Source: Patescibacteria group bacterium | GTDB lineage: Bacteria; Patescibacteriota; Microgenomatia; Daviesbacterales; UBA10151 | Assembly (NCBI GenBank): GCA_018817205.1 | Contig: JAHIUE010000080.1 | Coordinates: forward strand, 1-49,731 | DNA: 49,731 nt | Reading direction: 5' to 3' | Part shown: positions 13,662-22,584 of the stretch, piece after piece | Layout of the letters: every line of letters begins with the position of its first letter | Position numbering within the stretch: the first letter of the stretch is position 1 | Notes under the pieces: model-generated | Told to the model about the DNA's origin: nothing | Seen by the model: the letters and a program-made list of their open reading frames with translations, nothing else | Database searches by the model: none | Position numbers and translations under genes: made by a program

Positions 13662-14822
13662 CTAGCGGTTGGAACGAAGGAATGCGGGGATTTCCAAATC
13701 TTCATCATCTTCCTCCAGGCGTTTTTCTTCCCCATCCGCTTCCAGCTCTTTCGCTTCCTTTTGCGTTTGGGTCTCATCGGTTGGAGGAATATTGGAAAAA
13801 GAAGCCGGCTGCGCACCTAAAGAGGCTGATCCTATACCTGTTCCTATATACTCCCGCAGTCTTCTTCTTGTTTCATCAAAACCTGTAGCAATAACAGATA
13901 TTCTTATCTGGTCTAACTGATCTTCTTTAATAGTTGCACCAAAAATGATATTGGCATCCGGGTCGGCCGCTTGGGCAATAATTTGAGCCGCTTCATTCAC
14001 CTCTGTCATGGAAAGATCCGTACCTCCAACTATGTTAAATAGCACTCCTTTTGCCCCCTCAATTGAAACTTCCAGGAGCGGAGAAGCAATAGCCATTCTG
14101 GCCGCTGCAGCAGCCCTGTTGTCTCCACCCGCCACTCCTATTCCCATGAGCGCTGAACCAGCATTAGACATAATGGTTTTAACATCGGCAAAATCTACAT
14201 TAATAAGCCCCGGCATGGTAATTAAGTCGGAAATACCCTGCACCCCCTGGCTCAATACCGAATCTGCCAGCCTAAAAGCTTCTTGTAGTGTCATATTTTT
14301 CTCAACTGTTTCGAGTAACCTCTGGTTGGGAATAACAATCAAAGCATCAACCTTATCTTTCAGTTTCTCAATACCTTCCTCTGCCACCACCATTCTCCTT
14401 GTCCCTTCAAACGCAAAAGGCTTAGTCGTCACTGCCACCGTCAAAGCGCCGATTGTTTTAGCAACTGAAGCGATAATAGGTATGGCACCTGTACCTGTCC
14501 CTCCTCCCATTCCAGCTGTCAAAAATACCATGTCCGCATCCGAAAGAACATCTTGAATCTTCTGCGAAGATTCCTCTGCAGCCTGTTTGCCAATCTCAGG
14601 ATCTCCGCCACTGCCCAACCCCTTGGTTAGAGTTTCGCCAATTTGAACTTTGGTAGGAGATTGATTATTCATCAAAGCTTGAGCATCGGTATTAACAGCC
14701 ACAAATTCTACTCCTTGTATTTGTTGCAAGGAAATCATGGAGTTTAAAGAATTGGAACCACCACCTCCAAGACCCATTACTTTTATCTTGGCAAAACGTT
14801 GCACGTCGGGTTTAATAAGCAT
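13662..14822 (-). CDS. ftsZ: Cell division protein FtsZ
   Basis: A 386-residue tubulin homologue forming the Z ring. The GTP-binding signature GlyGlyGlyThrGlyThrGly is at 106-112, after an N-terminal GlyLeuGlyGlyGlyGlySerAsn loop. The T7-loop region AsnValAspPheAlaAspVal is present. A 45-residue acidic, low-complexity linker leads to a conserved C-terminal peptide LeuGluIleProAlaPheLeuArg that would bind FtsA. It is preceded by ftsA (62-nt gap with a possible promoter) and followed by ileS. Confidence 0.96.
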   Translation of the reverse strand: MLIKPDVQRFAKIKVMGLGGGGSNSLNSMISLQQIQGVEFVAVNTDAQALMNNQSPTKVQIGETLTKGLGSGGDPEIGKQAAEESSQKIQDVLSDADMVFLTAGMGGGTGTGAIPIIASVAKTIGALTVAVTTKPFAFEGTRRMVVAEEGIEKLKDKVDALIVIPNQRLLETVEKNMTLQEAFRLADSVLSQGVQGISDLITMPGLINVDFADVKTIMSNAGSALMGIGVAGGDNRAAAAARMAIASPLLEVSIEGAKGVLFNIVGGTDLSMTEVNEAAQIIAQAADPDANIIFGATIKEDQLDQIRISVIATGFDETRRRLREYIGTGIGSASLGAQPASFSNIPPTDETQTQKEAKELEADGEEKRLEEDDEDLEIPAFLRSNR

Positions 14823-14841
14823 AAGTTTATAGTTCAGGCAG

Positions 14842-14871
14842 AATATAACAAAAAGCTAACAAAAATATCAA
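14842..14871 (-). promoter_or_regulatory. Candidate ftsZ promoter
   Basis: In the 62-nt gap between ftsA and ftsZ, the minus strand reads TTGATA (14871-14866) and TATATT (14847-14842) with an 18-bp spacer, 19 nt before the ftsZ ATG. This is the largest gap in the run, which favours a real internal promoter. Confidence 0.4.
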
Positions 14872-14884
14872 GTACCAATAACAG

Positions 14885-16177
14885 TTAGGGCAGAAATGAC
14901 TTTACCAGATCTATCCCCTTTTGTATCATACCCTTAATGGGTAAATTTCCGGAAAGCACAGGTATATGCAGTCCCCCGGTGTCCTGTGTTACGCCGTAAA
15001 GAATTAAACCGGCAGCAGATGCAAATGAAGGGGAGTCTATCTCATCAACAAGTCCCGATAAACCTTCAATTTGACCGACTCTGGCCGGAAAACCTAGGAC
15101 ATATTTTGCTTGCTCTAAAACTCCTACCGTTTGCGCGCCTCCTCCGCAAATTACTAATCCCGACGGCACCTGTGTACCAAAACTGCTTTTTTTAAGCTCC
15201 TTGCCGACATATTTAAATATCTCCTGCAACCTCGGTTTAATAATTCCGTCTACCACCGCTTTGCGGGAAATTTTCTGAACCTCTTCTGCCAAACCCAAAG
15301 CTTTTATGTCTATCGCTTCCTCCTCTTTCTTTTTTCCATTCTTACTACTTTCCTCATCCAGTACCGGAAGCTTTGGTGATTTACCCAATGATAATTTGAT
15401 TTTTTCTGCCGATTCCAAGGATACCCTAAGTCCTACAGCCATATCAGAAGTGATGTGTCTTGCTCCAATCGGAATTACGGATGAATAAGCTACAGATCCG
15501 TCAATAAAAATTACCACATCGGTCGTTTCTCCGCCGATATCGACAAGCACTGCTCCCAATTCTTTCTCTGTATCTGATAGTATTGCCAGTGATGAGACAA
15601 TACCGGAGAAAACTAGCTCCGCAACATCAATACCTACCTCTTGTACACATTTAACAAGATTCCTCATCGAAGTAGCCGAACCGGTGATAATATGAGTCTC
15701 TGTTTCCAGCCTTACCCCGGTCATGCCAATTGGGTCTTTAATGCCTTCTTGCCCATCAACAGTAAAAGTTCGTGGAATAACGTGAAGAATTTCTCTTGAA
15801 GATGGAAGTGGGATGGCGCGCGCAGCATCATTAACTCTTTGAACATCGGAATTTTTGATCTCTTCTTCAGGCGCCGATACTGCCACTACCGCATGCTGAT
15901 TGACGCTTTCTATTTGGGGACCGCCGACAGTTACAAAGGCTTGCTGAATTGAGTATCCGGCCATCCTTTCCGCTGCTTCAACAGACTCGGTGATTGCCCC
16001 AATTGCTTCATCAATATCTACTACCTGATTTTTTTTCACCCCGCGTGACGGGGTTGCAGAAACACCAATTAAGTTTATCTTTCCTCCACCCGAAGCTTGT
16101 GAGTCAACTGACGCAATAAGCGTGGCTATTTTTGACGAGCCAACATCTATTCCGCAAATTATTCTATCTTTTGCCAC
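14885..16177 (-). CDS. ftsA: Cell division protein FtsA
   Basis: A 430-residue actin-like protein that tethers FtsZ to the membrane. It has the phosphate-1 loop IleAspValGlySerSerLys near the start, an SHS2/1C insertion, a second GlyGlyGluThrThrAsp loop and an adenosine motif GlyGlyGlyAlaGln. The C-terminus has an amphipathic helix (GlyMetIleGlnLysGlyIleAspLeuValLys), the usual membrane anchor. A charged insertion with Lys and Glu runs near residues 275-295. It lies between ftsQ and ftsZ. Confidence 0.94.
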   Translation of the reverse strand: MAKDRIICGIDVGSSKIATLIASVDSQASGGGKINLIGVSATPSRGVKKNQVVDIDEAIGAITESVEAAERMAGYSIQQAFVTVGGPQIESVNQHAVVAVSAPEEEIKNSDVQRVNDAARAIPLPSSREILHVIPRTFTVDGQEGIKDPIGMTGVRLETETHIITGSATSMRNLVKCVQEVGIDVAELVFSGIVSSLAILSDTEKELGAVLVDIGGETTDVVIFIDGSVAYSSVIPIGARHITSDMAVGLRVSLESAEKIKLSLGKSPKLPVLDEESSKNGKKKEEEAIDIKALGLAEEVQKISRKAVVDGIIKPRLQEIFKYVGKELKKSSFGTQVPSGLVICGGGAQTVGVLEQAKYVLGFPARVGQIEGLSGLVDEIDSPSFASAAGLILYGVTQDTGGLHIPVLSGNLPIKGMIQKGIDLVKSFLP

Positions 16178-16217
16178 TGTTATATCCTTCTATAAGTTTT
16201 CATAAAAGAGAACTTGT

Positions 16218-16943
16218 TCATCTTTCGCCATTTTTCTTTGGGGCAAGTTTCACTATTGGTTTATCAAACCTTAAATCGATAAACTCCAAATTACTTAAAT
16301 CTATTTTAGCCTCATTAAGGATTAATTGTAAAGATGCAAGTTGAGTGTCAATTTTACTACCTAGTCGGAAAATTATTTGAGGCCGTCCTGAAAGTATCAA
16401 ATAATCATCAATTACAAAAGCCTCCGGGACATCTAAGTTAAATGTTTTAACTTTCAATAAAATCTTCAGTAAGTTAGGTTTTGAGATATCGATGTCCGGA
16501 ATATAGACTTTCGGGATACCGGCCTCGTTTGCAACACTATCTAACTCTACCCCTTCATCATCTATGATGTAACTTCCTTTTATTTCTCCTGCAGAAGGTG
16601 TAGCGATATTTTGGACATCTGCCGTCACCAGTTGGGCGAAAGGCTGCCTGGGAAGTGCTTCTAGTTTAATGAAATTAGGCAATTTTTTTGAAAGAGCCAC
16701 CGATTTAATGCAGGCGAATTTTTTTTTAAGAATACTTTCTGTTTTGGAAAAATCTATCAGGAAAAAATTCTGTCCCAAAAGAGCTGACGATTCTTTCAAC
16801 TCTTTCTCGCTGGCGCACCTTAAATCTTTGGTAGTAACATCTATTTTTGAAATATTGAATAAACCCAGTCTCCAAACGAAAAATAATCCTCCCATAACAA
16901 CCAACAGAAAAATTATATAAATCGGTTTTCTACTTAAGCGCAT
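16218..16943 (-). CDS. ftsQ: Cell division protein FtsQ/DivIB-like
   Basis: A 241-residue bitopic membrane protein with a short basic cytoplasmic tail, one membrane segment (about 8-26) and a POTRA-like domain starting PheAsnIleSerLysIleAspVal. A beta-rich domain with an IleIleAspAspGluGly element follows. FtsQ/DivIB bridges early and late divisome proteins. Sequence identity in this family is low, so the call leans on architecture and position: it overlaps murG by 10 nt and is followed by ftsA. Confidence 0.85.
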   Translation of the reverse strand: MRLSRKPIYIIFLLVVMGGLFFVWRLGLFNISKIDVTTKDLRCASEKELKESSALLGQNFFLIDFSKTESILKKKFACIKSVALSKKLPNFIKLEALPRQPFAQLVTADVQNIATPSAGEIKGSYIIDDEGVELDSVANEAGIPKVYIPDIDISKPNLLKILLKVKTFNLDVPEAFVIDDYLILSGRPQIIFRLGSKIDTQLASLQLILNEAKIDLSNLEFIDLRFDKPIVKLAPKKNGER

Positions 16944-18010
16944 ATTTTCATAAGCACAGTCTCTAAAGCCAGTCTTTTCGCACCATCGGGTATTATAGCT
17001 CTTTTGCCTTCTTTGGCTTTTAGAGTTAGATCATCTAAATTAACTAACATAGATTTTATATTTTTTATTAAATTTTCAGCTGATAATTTTTGTTGCGGCA
17101 GAATTTTAACAAGACCTAACTTTTTAAAATATCCGGCATTTGCGCCTTGCTCTTTCTGAAAAGCAATTGGTATAACTAAAGCCGGCTTTCCAAGAAATGT
17201 AAGTTCCATCAGAGTATTTATCCCTGCTCGGCAAACTACCAAATCTGTTTTTTGCAAAATACCACCATACCCCGAACCAATCCATTTCATCACTTTATAG
17301 CGGTCGTTTTGAGATTTTTTGAGTTTTTCAAAATCTTTAAATTTATTGTCTCCGGTTACATGAATTACGGAAGTAATTTTTAACAATTTATCCAAAGCTC
17401 GCTCGACAGCCATATTTATGACGTGCGATCCTTGGTTGCCACCCATAATCAAAATATTGAACGCTTTCCTTTTTTGCGAACTTATCTCTTCTGATATTTC
17501 AATAATCTCACTCCTAATCGGATTTCCGGTTAATATGACTTTTGTATTATCGCAAGCGTTTTCTTCAAAAGATACTGCAATTTTATCGGCAAACCAGGAG
17601 CTGATTTTATTGGCCAAGCCGGAAACCAAAGTTTGCTCATGAATAATGATAGGAACCGACAGCAACCACCCCATTATCACCACAGGAACAGCTACATAAC
17701 CTCCAAATGACAAAATTACATCCGGTTTCTCAGAGAGAATAATATAGAGAGCTTGGAAAAGTCCAATCGGAATTTTTAAAAGAGAAGGTATTGTATAAAT
17801 GGTAAATGCTCTTTGTAATCTACCGGTTATAATTGGAATAAATTTAACCCCGAGTAAGGGTAATGTTTGGGATTCCGGCGAAGAAGCTTTGTCTCCTTCA
17901 AGAGTAGTTTTCCTGCCTGCATAAACTATACTAACATCGTCAAATTTTTTTAGCTCCTCAATTGTTGCAATAGCAGGTGTAAAATGCGCTCCCGTAATTA
18001 AAATTTTCAT
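16934..18010 (-). CDS. murG: MurG, lipid II-forming GlcNAc transferase
   Basis: A 358-residue GT28 enzyme that adds GlcNAc to lipid I at the inner membrane face. It has PheGlyGlyTyrValAlaValPro (102-109), HisGluGln (124-126), GlyAsnProIleArg (162-166), a MetGlyGlyAsnGlnGlySer loop and a CysArgAlaGlyIleAsnThr UDP-GlcNAc site. The N-terminal glycine-rich loop, usually GlyGlyThrGlyGlyHis, is reduced to ThrGlyAlaHisPheThrPro (6-12). It overlaps ftsW by ATGA upstream and ftsQ by 10 nt downstream. Confidence 0.92.
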   Translation of the reverse strand: MKILITGAHFTPAIATIEELKKFDDVSIVYAGRKTTLEGDKASSPESQTLPLLGVKFIPIITGRLQRAFTIYTIPSLLKIPIGLFQALYIILSEKPDVILSFGGYVAVPVVIMGWLLSVPIIIHEQTLVSGLANKISSWFADKIAVSFEENACDNTKVILTGNPIRSEIIEISEEISSQKRKAFNILIMGGNQGSHVINMAVERALDKLLKITSVIHVTGDNKFKDFEKLKKSQNDRYKVMKWIGSGYGGILQKTDLVVCRAGINTLMELTFLGKPALVIPIAFQKEQGANAGYFKKLGLVKILPQQKLSAENLIKNIKSMLVNLDDLTLKAKEGKRAIIPDGAKRLALETVLMKICA

Positions 18011-19104
18011 GTTGCTTGTTTTGAAATATTAAGTAAAATTCCCACTGCAGTCAAATTGGCAACCAAGGCTGATCCTCCATAAGAGATAAAAGGAAGTGGT
18101 ACTCCGGTTAAAGGCAGAAGGGCGGTCATTGATGATAAATTAATAATTACCTGAATCCCCAACCATGATATTAAACCCAAAGCCAGTATTTTACCGAAAT
18201 TGTCAGAAGCATTTTGGGCAATCTTAAATCCTCTAATTAAAATAAAGGCAAAAGCAACTATAACCAAGGTCCCTCCTACAAATCCCAATTCTTCTCCGAT
18301 TATTCCAAATATTGAATCTGTTGAAACCTCCGGGATATATTCAAACTTCTGCCGGGAATGCCCAAGTCCCAACCCCATAAGTCCCCCGGAACCTAAAGCT
18401 ATGAGTACTTGAGAAATATGATAGGTGAAACCTTGCGGATCGGAAAACGGATCAAGGAATGCCAAGATTCTTTTGCTTCTATACCCTGAAGTTAATATCA
18501 GAAGAATAAATCCAACTCCTCCAAGGGGAAGGATAAGACTAAGATGCCAAATTGACCCTCCGGCAGCAAAATATACGGCAATAGCTGTTGCCACAAAAAC
18601 TATTGTCGATCCCAAATCCTTCTGTAAAATTGCAGTAATTACCGAGACTACTGCGACAAGAATTATAAATGGGAGCCATTTTGCTTTTTTTTCAAAAATT
18701 GCCGCAAGGTATATAGTCCCGGTCAATTTAATAATTTCAGCCGGCTGTATGGTAATAGGTCCCAATTTAAGCCATCTATGCGCTCCCCCGCCCGATACCC
18801 CCAAGCCCGGGATAAAAACCGCCAATAGCGCAAGCAGTGACATAACCAAGAAAGGAAATGATAAAACCTTAAATTTTTTGTAATCGAATCCCGCAAAGAA
18901 ACTTAAGGAAATTACACCTAAACCCGCCCATAGCAACTGTTGTCTAATATAATAGTAGCTGTCTTTAAAATCCTTCAGGCCTTGTACAGCCGAAGCGTCA
19001 TAAACCATCAACAGTCCAAAAACCACTAAAGCCAAAGTTATCAAAAGGAGAGGAATATCTATTTGCCGCTTCTGTAATTGTAGTTTACTTTTGGGAAGAT
19101 TCAT
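18007..19104 (-). CDS. ftsW: FtsW-type SEDS glycosyltransferase
   Basis: A 365-residue SEDS membrane protein that polymerises septal peptidoglycan with the class B PBP encoded upstream. It shows GlyGlyAlaHisArgTrpLeu, IleGlnProAlaGlu, GlyLeuGlyHisSerArgGlnLys, a ValSerThrAspSerIlePhe loop with a GluGlu pair, and a SerTyrGlyGlySerAla end. I start it at ATG 19104, which overlaps the mraY TGA (ATGA) and places the basic tail just before the first membrane segment. An open frame extends upstream to 19191 but would overlap mraY by about 90 nt. Confidence 0.92.
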   Translation of the reverse strand: MNLPKSKLQLQKRQIDIPLLLITLALVVFGLLMVYDASAVQGLKDFKDSYYYIRQQLLWAGLGVISLSFFAGFDYKKFKVLSFPFLVMSLLALLAVFIPGLGVSGGGAHRWLKLGPITIQPAEIIKLTGTIYLAAIFEKKAKWLPFIILVAVVSVITAILQKDLGSTIVFVATAIAVYFAAGGSIWHLSLILPLGGVGFILLILTSGYRSKRILAFLDPFSDPQGFTYHISQVLIALGSGGLMGLGLGHSRQKFEYIPEVSTDSIFGIIGEELGFVGGTLVIVAFAFILIRGFKIAQNASDNFGKILALGLISWLGIQVIINLSSMTALLPLTGVPLPFISYGGSALVANLTAVGILLNISKQAT

Positions 19105-20108
19105 CTTGAGAGTAAAGCAATCCATAAACCTAAAATAGCAAACATCCCCTGGGCTAACCAAAACCTGGTCACAATCTTTGGTTCTTCCCAACCGATGTAT
19201 TTAAAATACATATGAATGGGGGAAATGGGAAATATTTTCTTCTTAAGGATTTTTTTAGAAAGAATCTGCAAAAGAGAAGACGAAACGATAATTACGAACA
19301 TGCCGCCAATTATCGCCAAAGCCAAAATTTTCCCCGTCAAAAGACCGACAACAGCGAGTGTTGCCCCAAAAGCAAAAGCTCCCCCGTCTCCCAAAAAAAT
19401 TCTGGCAGGCCAGATATTAAAATATAGAAATGCAAAAAGAAGCCCAATCCAAATTCCGATAAACGACGCCAGCGTCAAGTCTAAACCTTGAACGGTAAGA
19501 GCTAAAAATGCAAACAAACAAATAAGCAAAAGCCCTGCCGATAAACCGTCCAGTCCATCTGAAATATTGTAGGCATTTGCAAAAGCTACTATCACGAAAG
19601 CCGCCAGGGGTACGTACCAAAGATTAATAATAAAATTCCCCAGACCGGAAATATAAATATTATTTAATCCGCCGATAAAATAGAGCATCATTCCGATAAT
19701 AAGCGCAAGACCAAGTTGCAGAATTAACATTTTTCTCCTGCCTAATCCTAAAAATTTTCCTTTTCTTCTTGTTAGTATTAGTTTAATATCATCACAAAGC
19801 CCCAAAGACCCAAAAGAGACCAAGGTAAAGAGCAAAATCATCAAGGCAACTTTGTCAATAGAAGGACTAAAAAGAGTATATCCAAAAGACAATATTATCA
19901 AAATCAAGATAAGGAGTATCCCTGCGCCTGTCGGCGTATTTTCATCCTCTTTCATCAACTCATCGTGTATTGGAGTTTCCGAAGTTTTTACCTCTTTTTG
20001 GATACGCTCGAAACGTCTCTTGAGATAAAAGAGCAAATCAATAAATGGAACCATGAAAATTGAGGTAACTATAAACGATAATAAAACTAAACCTAAAAGC
20101 AGTGTCAT
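19101..20108 (-). CDS. mraY: MraY, phospho-MurNAc-pentapeptide translocase
   Basis: A 335-residue polytopic enzyme that makes lipid I on undecaprenyl phosphate. It has about ten membrane segments. It shows ProThrGlyAlaGlyIleLeu (56-62), an AspAsp-like LeuCysAspAspIle, AlaAsnAlaTyrAsnIleSerAspGlyLeuAspGlyLeu, PheLeuGlyAspGlyGlyAla, and a HisMetTyrPheLys near the end. These contain the catalytic Asp and Mg sites. The usual ThrProThrMetGly of the first loop is changed to ThrProThrGlyAla. It overlaps murF and ftsW by ATGA on both sides. Confidence 0.93.
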   Translation of the reverse strand: MTLLLGLVLLSFIVTSIFMVPFIDLLFYLKRRFERIQKEVKTSETPIHDELMKEDENTPTGAGILLILILIILSFGYTLFSPSIDKVALMILLFTLVSFGSLGLCDDIKLILTRRKGKFLGLGRRKMLILQLGLALIIGMMLYFIGGLNNIYISGLGNFIINLWYVPLAAFVIVAFANAYNISDGLDGLSAGLLLICLFAFLALTVQGLDLTLASFIGIWIGLLFAFLYFNIWPARIFLGDGGAFAFGATLAVVGLLTGKILALAIIGGMFVIIVSSSLLQILSKKILKKKIFPISPIHMYFKYIGWEEPKIVTRFWLAQGMFAILGLWIALLSR

Positions 20109-21301
20109 TTTTTAGTAATCCTTTTAACAACCTCATCCAGTCTTATAGCTCTTGATCCTTTAATGAGGCAAATATCCCCTTTGACTAAGGTCTTTAAAAG
20201 TTGCGAAACAAGTTGAGAATTTTGTAAGTTAACCTGTAACCGTTCCTCCCAAAAACCCAAACTTTTAAGTTCGTCTGCGATAATTTGAGTCTCTCCCTGT
20301 CCTAAAAATACTAAATCCAACTTTTCTTTATAGATTTTTTGTGCAATTTGCCTATAGAGCTCGTCTGAGTATGACCCAAGCTCTCTCATCTCACCCAAAA
20401 CAAGGATTCTTCTTCTCGCCGGAATTGCCAGTAAAGTATCAACGGCACCCTCCAAAGCTGCAGGGGAACAATTGTACGTATCGTCCAAAAGCACCGAACC
20501 ATTCGGACCCGGCATAACTTGCATGCGGTGCTCTAAAGGCTCAACCTTCTCCAAGGCAAATTTTATTTTCGTCAACGGAATATCATTAACCACTCCCAGA
20601 GCTGCCGCCGCCAGGACCGGGTATATCTGATGCAATCCCAAAAGTTTCATGTTTACTTTCGCCCTCTCTACACCAAAATTCAACTCAAAACTGGTGGCGA
20701 AGTTTTCAATTTTTATGTTTCCCGCCCAAACCATACAGGTATTAGCATCTGTTCCAAAGTAAATTACGTTTCCCTTGCAAACCTGACCTAATTCCCGACA
20801 GTAGGAGTCATCCCAGTTTAATATCGCGACTCCATCTTTATCCAAACTTTCAACTAATTTCCCTTTTTCCTGTAATATTTCATTTATCCCTCCCAAAAAT
20901 TCGTTATGCGCATAAGAAATCTTTGTCACAATTGCCGTCTTGGGACGGACAAGCGATAGATAAAAATCCATCTCTCCTTTATATTCAATCCCCATCTCAA
21001 GAACTACCCTCTTTACGGAAGGATTAAGTTTCAAAAGAGTAGAGGGAATATTTAAAACCGGATCCAAATTCTGTTTAGTTGCCAGAGTTTTATATTTTTG
21101 AGAAAGTACCGCCTGGGAGGCTGCAACACACGTAGTTTTCCCTACAGATCCGGTCACTCCGATAAATCTTTCATCCGGGTACAATTTGGCATATTGTCTA
21201 GCCAAATATATCCGCAGTATATGAAATGGTTTTTTCAGTGTCGGGATCTTTGTTTTATAGGGAGTCACTTGATCCCAAATAGGATGCTTCGTAATATCCA
21301 C
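20105..21301 (-). CDS. murF: MurF-like Mur ligase without N-terminal domain
   Basis: A 398-residue ATP-dependent ligase, by family adding D-Ala-D-Ala to the peptidoglycan precursor. The P-loop GlyValThrGlySerValGlyLysThrThr begins at residue 48, compared with about 100 in typical MurF, so the UDP-MurNAc-binding N-terminal domain is missing. Downstream it has the MurF-type AspAspThrTyrAsnCysSerPro, GlyGluMetArgGluLeuGly and a C-terminal Rossmann-like domain. The first 45 residues are basic and amphipathic. How it holds the UDP end of the substrate is unclear. It lies 8 nt after murA and overlaps mraY by ATGA. Confidence 0.85.
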   Translation of the reverse strand: MDITKHPIWDQVTPYKTKIPTLKKPFHILRIYLARQYAKLYPDERFIGVTGSVGKTTCVAASQAVLSQKYKTLATKQNLDPVLNIPSTLLKLNPSVKRVVLEMGIEYKGEMDFYLSLVRPKTAIVTKISYAHNEFLGGINEILQEKGKLVESLDKDGVAILNWDDSYCRELGQVCKGNVIYFGTDANTCMVWAGNIKIENFATSFELNFGVERAKVNMKLLGLHQIYPVLAAAALGVVNDIPLTKIKFALEKVEPLEHRMQVMPGPNGSVLLDDTYNCSPAALEGAVDTLLAIPARRRILVLGEMRELGSYSDELYRQIAQKIYKEKLDLVFLGQGETQIIADELKSLGFWEERLQVNLQNSQLVSQLLKTLVKGDICLIKGSRAIRLDEVVKRITKK

Positions 21302-21309
21302 AGCAAATA

Positions 21310-22572
21310 TTATACATCAACCCTCTCTATATCTGCTCCAATACTAGTCAATTTCCCTACCACATCCTCATATCCCCTCTCTATAAGCTCCGCTTGATTA
21401 ATAATGCTTTTTCCTTTTGCTGCAAGCGCCGCCATCACTAAAGCCATGCCTGCTCTAATATCGGGAGTTGCCAAGATTCGCCCCCGTAACCTACTTGGTC
21501 CTGAAACAAGAACCCTATGCGGATCACACAGAGTAATCTTGGCTCCCATGGTAATCAACTTATCTGTAAAAAACATCCTACCTTCATACATCCAGTCATG
21601 ACATAGCGTTACCCCTTTTGCTTGAGTTGCCAAAACTATCGCTACACTCATAAGATCTGTTGGAAACCCGGGCCAAATATTAGTCATAAGCTTTGAAACG
21701 GAATGAAGTTTAGACGGATGAACCGTTATTTCATTATCCTGCCTTGTTATCTGAATGCCAAAACTTTTCATAGGCTCTAAGATAGGATCCAGAAACAACT
21801 CCCTAATGCCTTGTATCTTAATTTCTCCTCCGGTAATGGCTCCTGCGACAATATAAGTCCCTAACTCTATGTAATCTGCTCCTATCTTAAACCTGGTCCC
21901 TCTCAAATTCTCAACCCCGCAAATTACCAAAGTTTCCCCTCCAATCCCTTCTATTTTTGCGCCCATACAGGTAAGCATTTTGCACAAATCTACAATATGC
22001 GGTTCTTTAGCGCAATTTCTCAAGATAATGGTTTTTTTACCCAAAACAGAAACCAATATTAAATTTTCTGTTGCAGTAACCGATGCTTCCCTTAAGAAAA
22101 CTTCACAGTCTTTTTGGTCTTTATTTTGTTCGAAAAACAAACTAAACCTCTGTTCGTTTTTTGTAAGTTTTGCCCCTAATGCTTTGAAACCTTCAAGATG
22201 AGTCTCAATACTCCTCCTACCTATAACATCTCCTCCCGGATGATAAAAATTAACCTTTCTTAATCTTCCAAGAAGTGCCCCGACCAAACAGATTGAACCT
22301 CTAAGCTTTACCATTAAATCTCCCGGTAAGCTGAACTTTTTGATATCATAAGCTGTAATTTTTATCTCGGAGCCTTTTTGGATTACCCTTACACCTAATT
22401 TTTTTAGAATCTCCACTAAAACCTGTGTATCTTTCAAATCGGAAATATTTTCCAGAACAACTTCTTCGCTCGTCAGAAGAGCTGCCGCAAAACATGGGAA
22501 AACCGAGTTTTTATTTCCGGAGAGATTAACAGTTCCGGAAAGTTTATGTCCGCCGCAAATTTTGTATTTCAT
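21310..22572 (-). CDS. murA: MurA, UDP-GlcNAc enolpyruvyl transferase (Asp115 variant)
   Basis: A 420-residue EPT-family enzyme that transfers enolpyruvate from PEP to UDP-GlcNAc, the first committed step of peptidoglycan synthesis. It has SerGlyAsnLysAsn near residue 20, ArgGlySer at 91-93, the active-site loop ProGlyGlyAspValIleGlyArgArg (112-120) and GlyPheProThrAspLeuMet. The loop Cys that fosfomycin alkylates, Cys115 in E. coli, is Asp115 here. The same change in mycobacteria and chlamydiae keeps activity and gives fosfomycin resistance, so this enzyme should be resistant. It lies between the short murB and murF. Confidence 0.95.
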   Translation of the reverse strand: MKYKICGGHKLSGTVNLSGNKNSVFPCFAAALLTSEEVVLENISDLKDTQVLVEILKKLGVRVIQKGSEIKITAYDIKKFSLPGDLMVKLRGSICLVGALLGRLRKVNFYHPGGDVIGRRSIETHLEGFKALGAKLTKNEQRFSLFFEQNKDQKDCEVFLREASVTATENLILVSVLGKKTIILRNCAKEPHIVDLCKMLTCMGAKIEGIGGETLVICGVENLRGTRFKIGADYIELGTYIVAGAITGGEIKIQGIRELFLDPILEPMKSFGIQITRQDNEITVHPSKLHSVSKLMTNIWPGFPTDLMSVAIVLATQAKGVTLCHDWMYEGRMFFTDKLITMGAKITLCDPHRVLVSGPSRLRGRILATPDIRAGMALVMAALAAKGKSIINQAELIERGYEDVVGKLTSIGADIERVDV

Positions 22573-22584
22573 GTAACTTTTGCC

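Noticed and set aside
19105..19191. Longer start of ftsW
   Set aside because: It would overlap mraY by about 90 nt, and the extra residues are not FtsW-like; ATG 19104 gives the ATGA junction common in this cluster.
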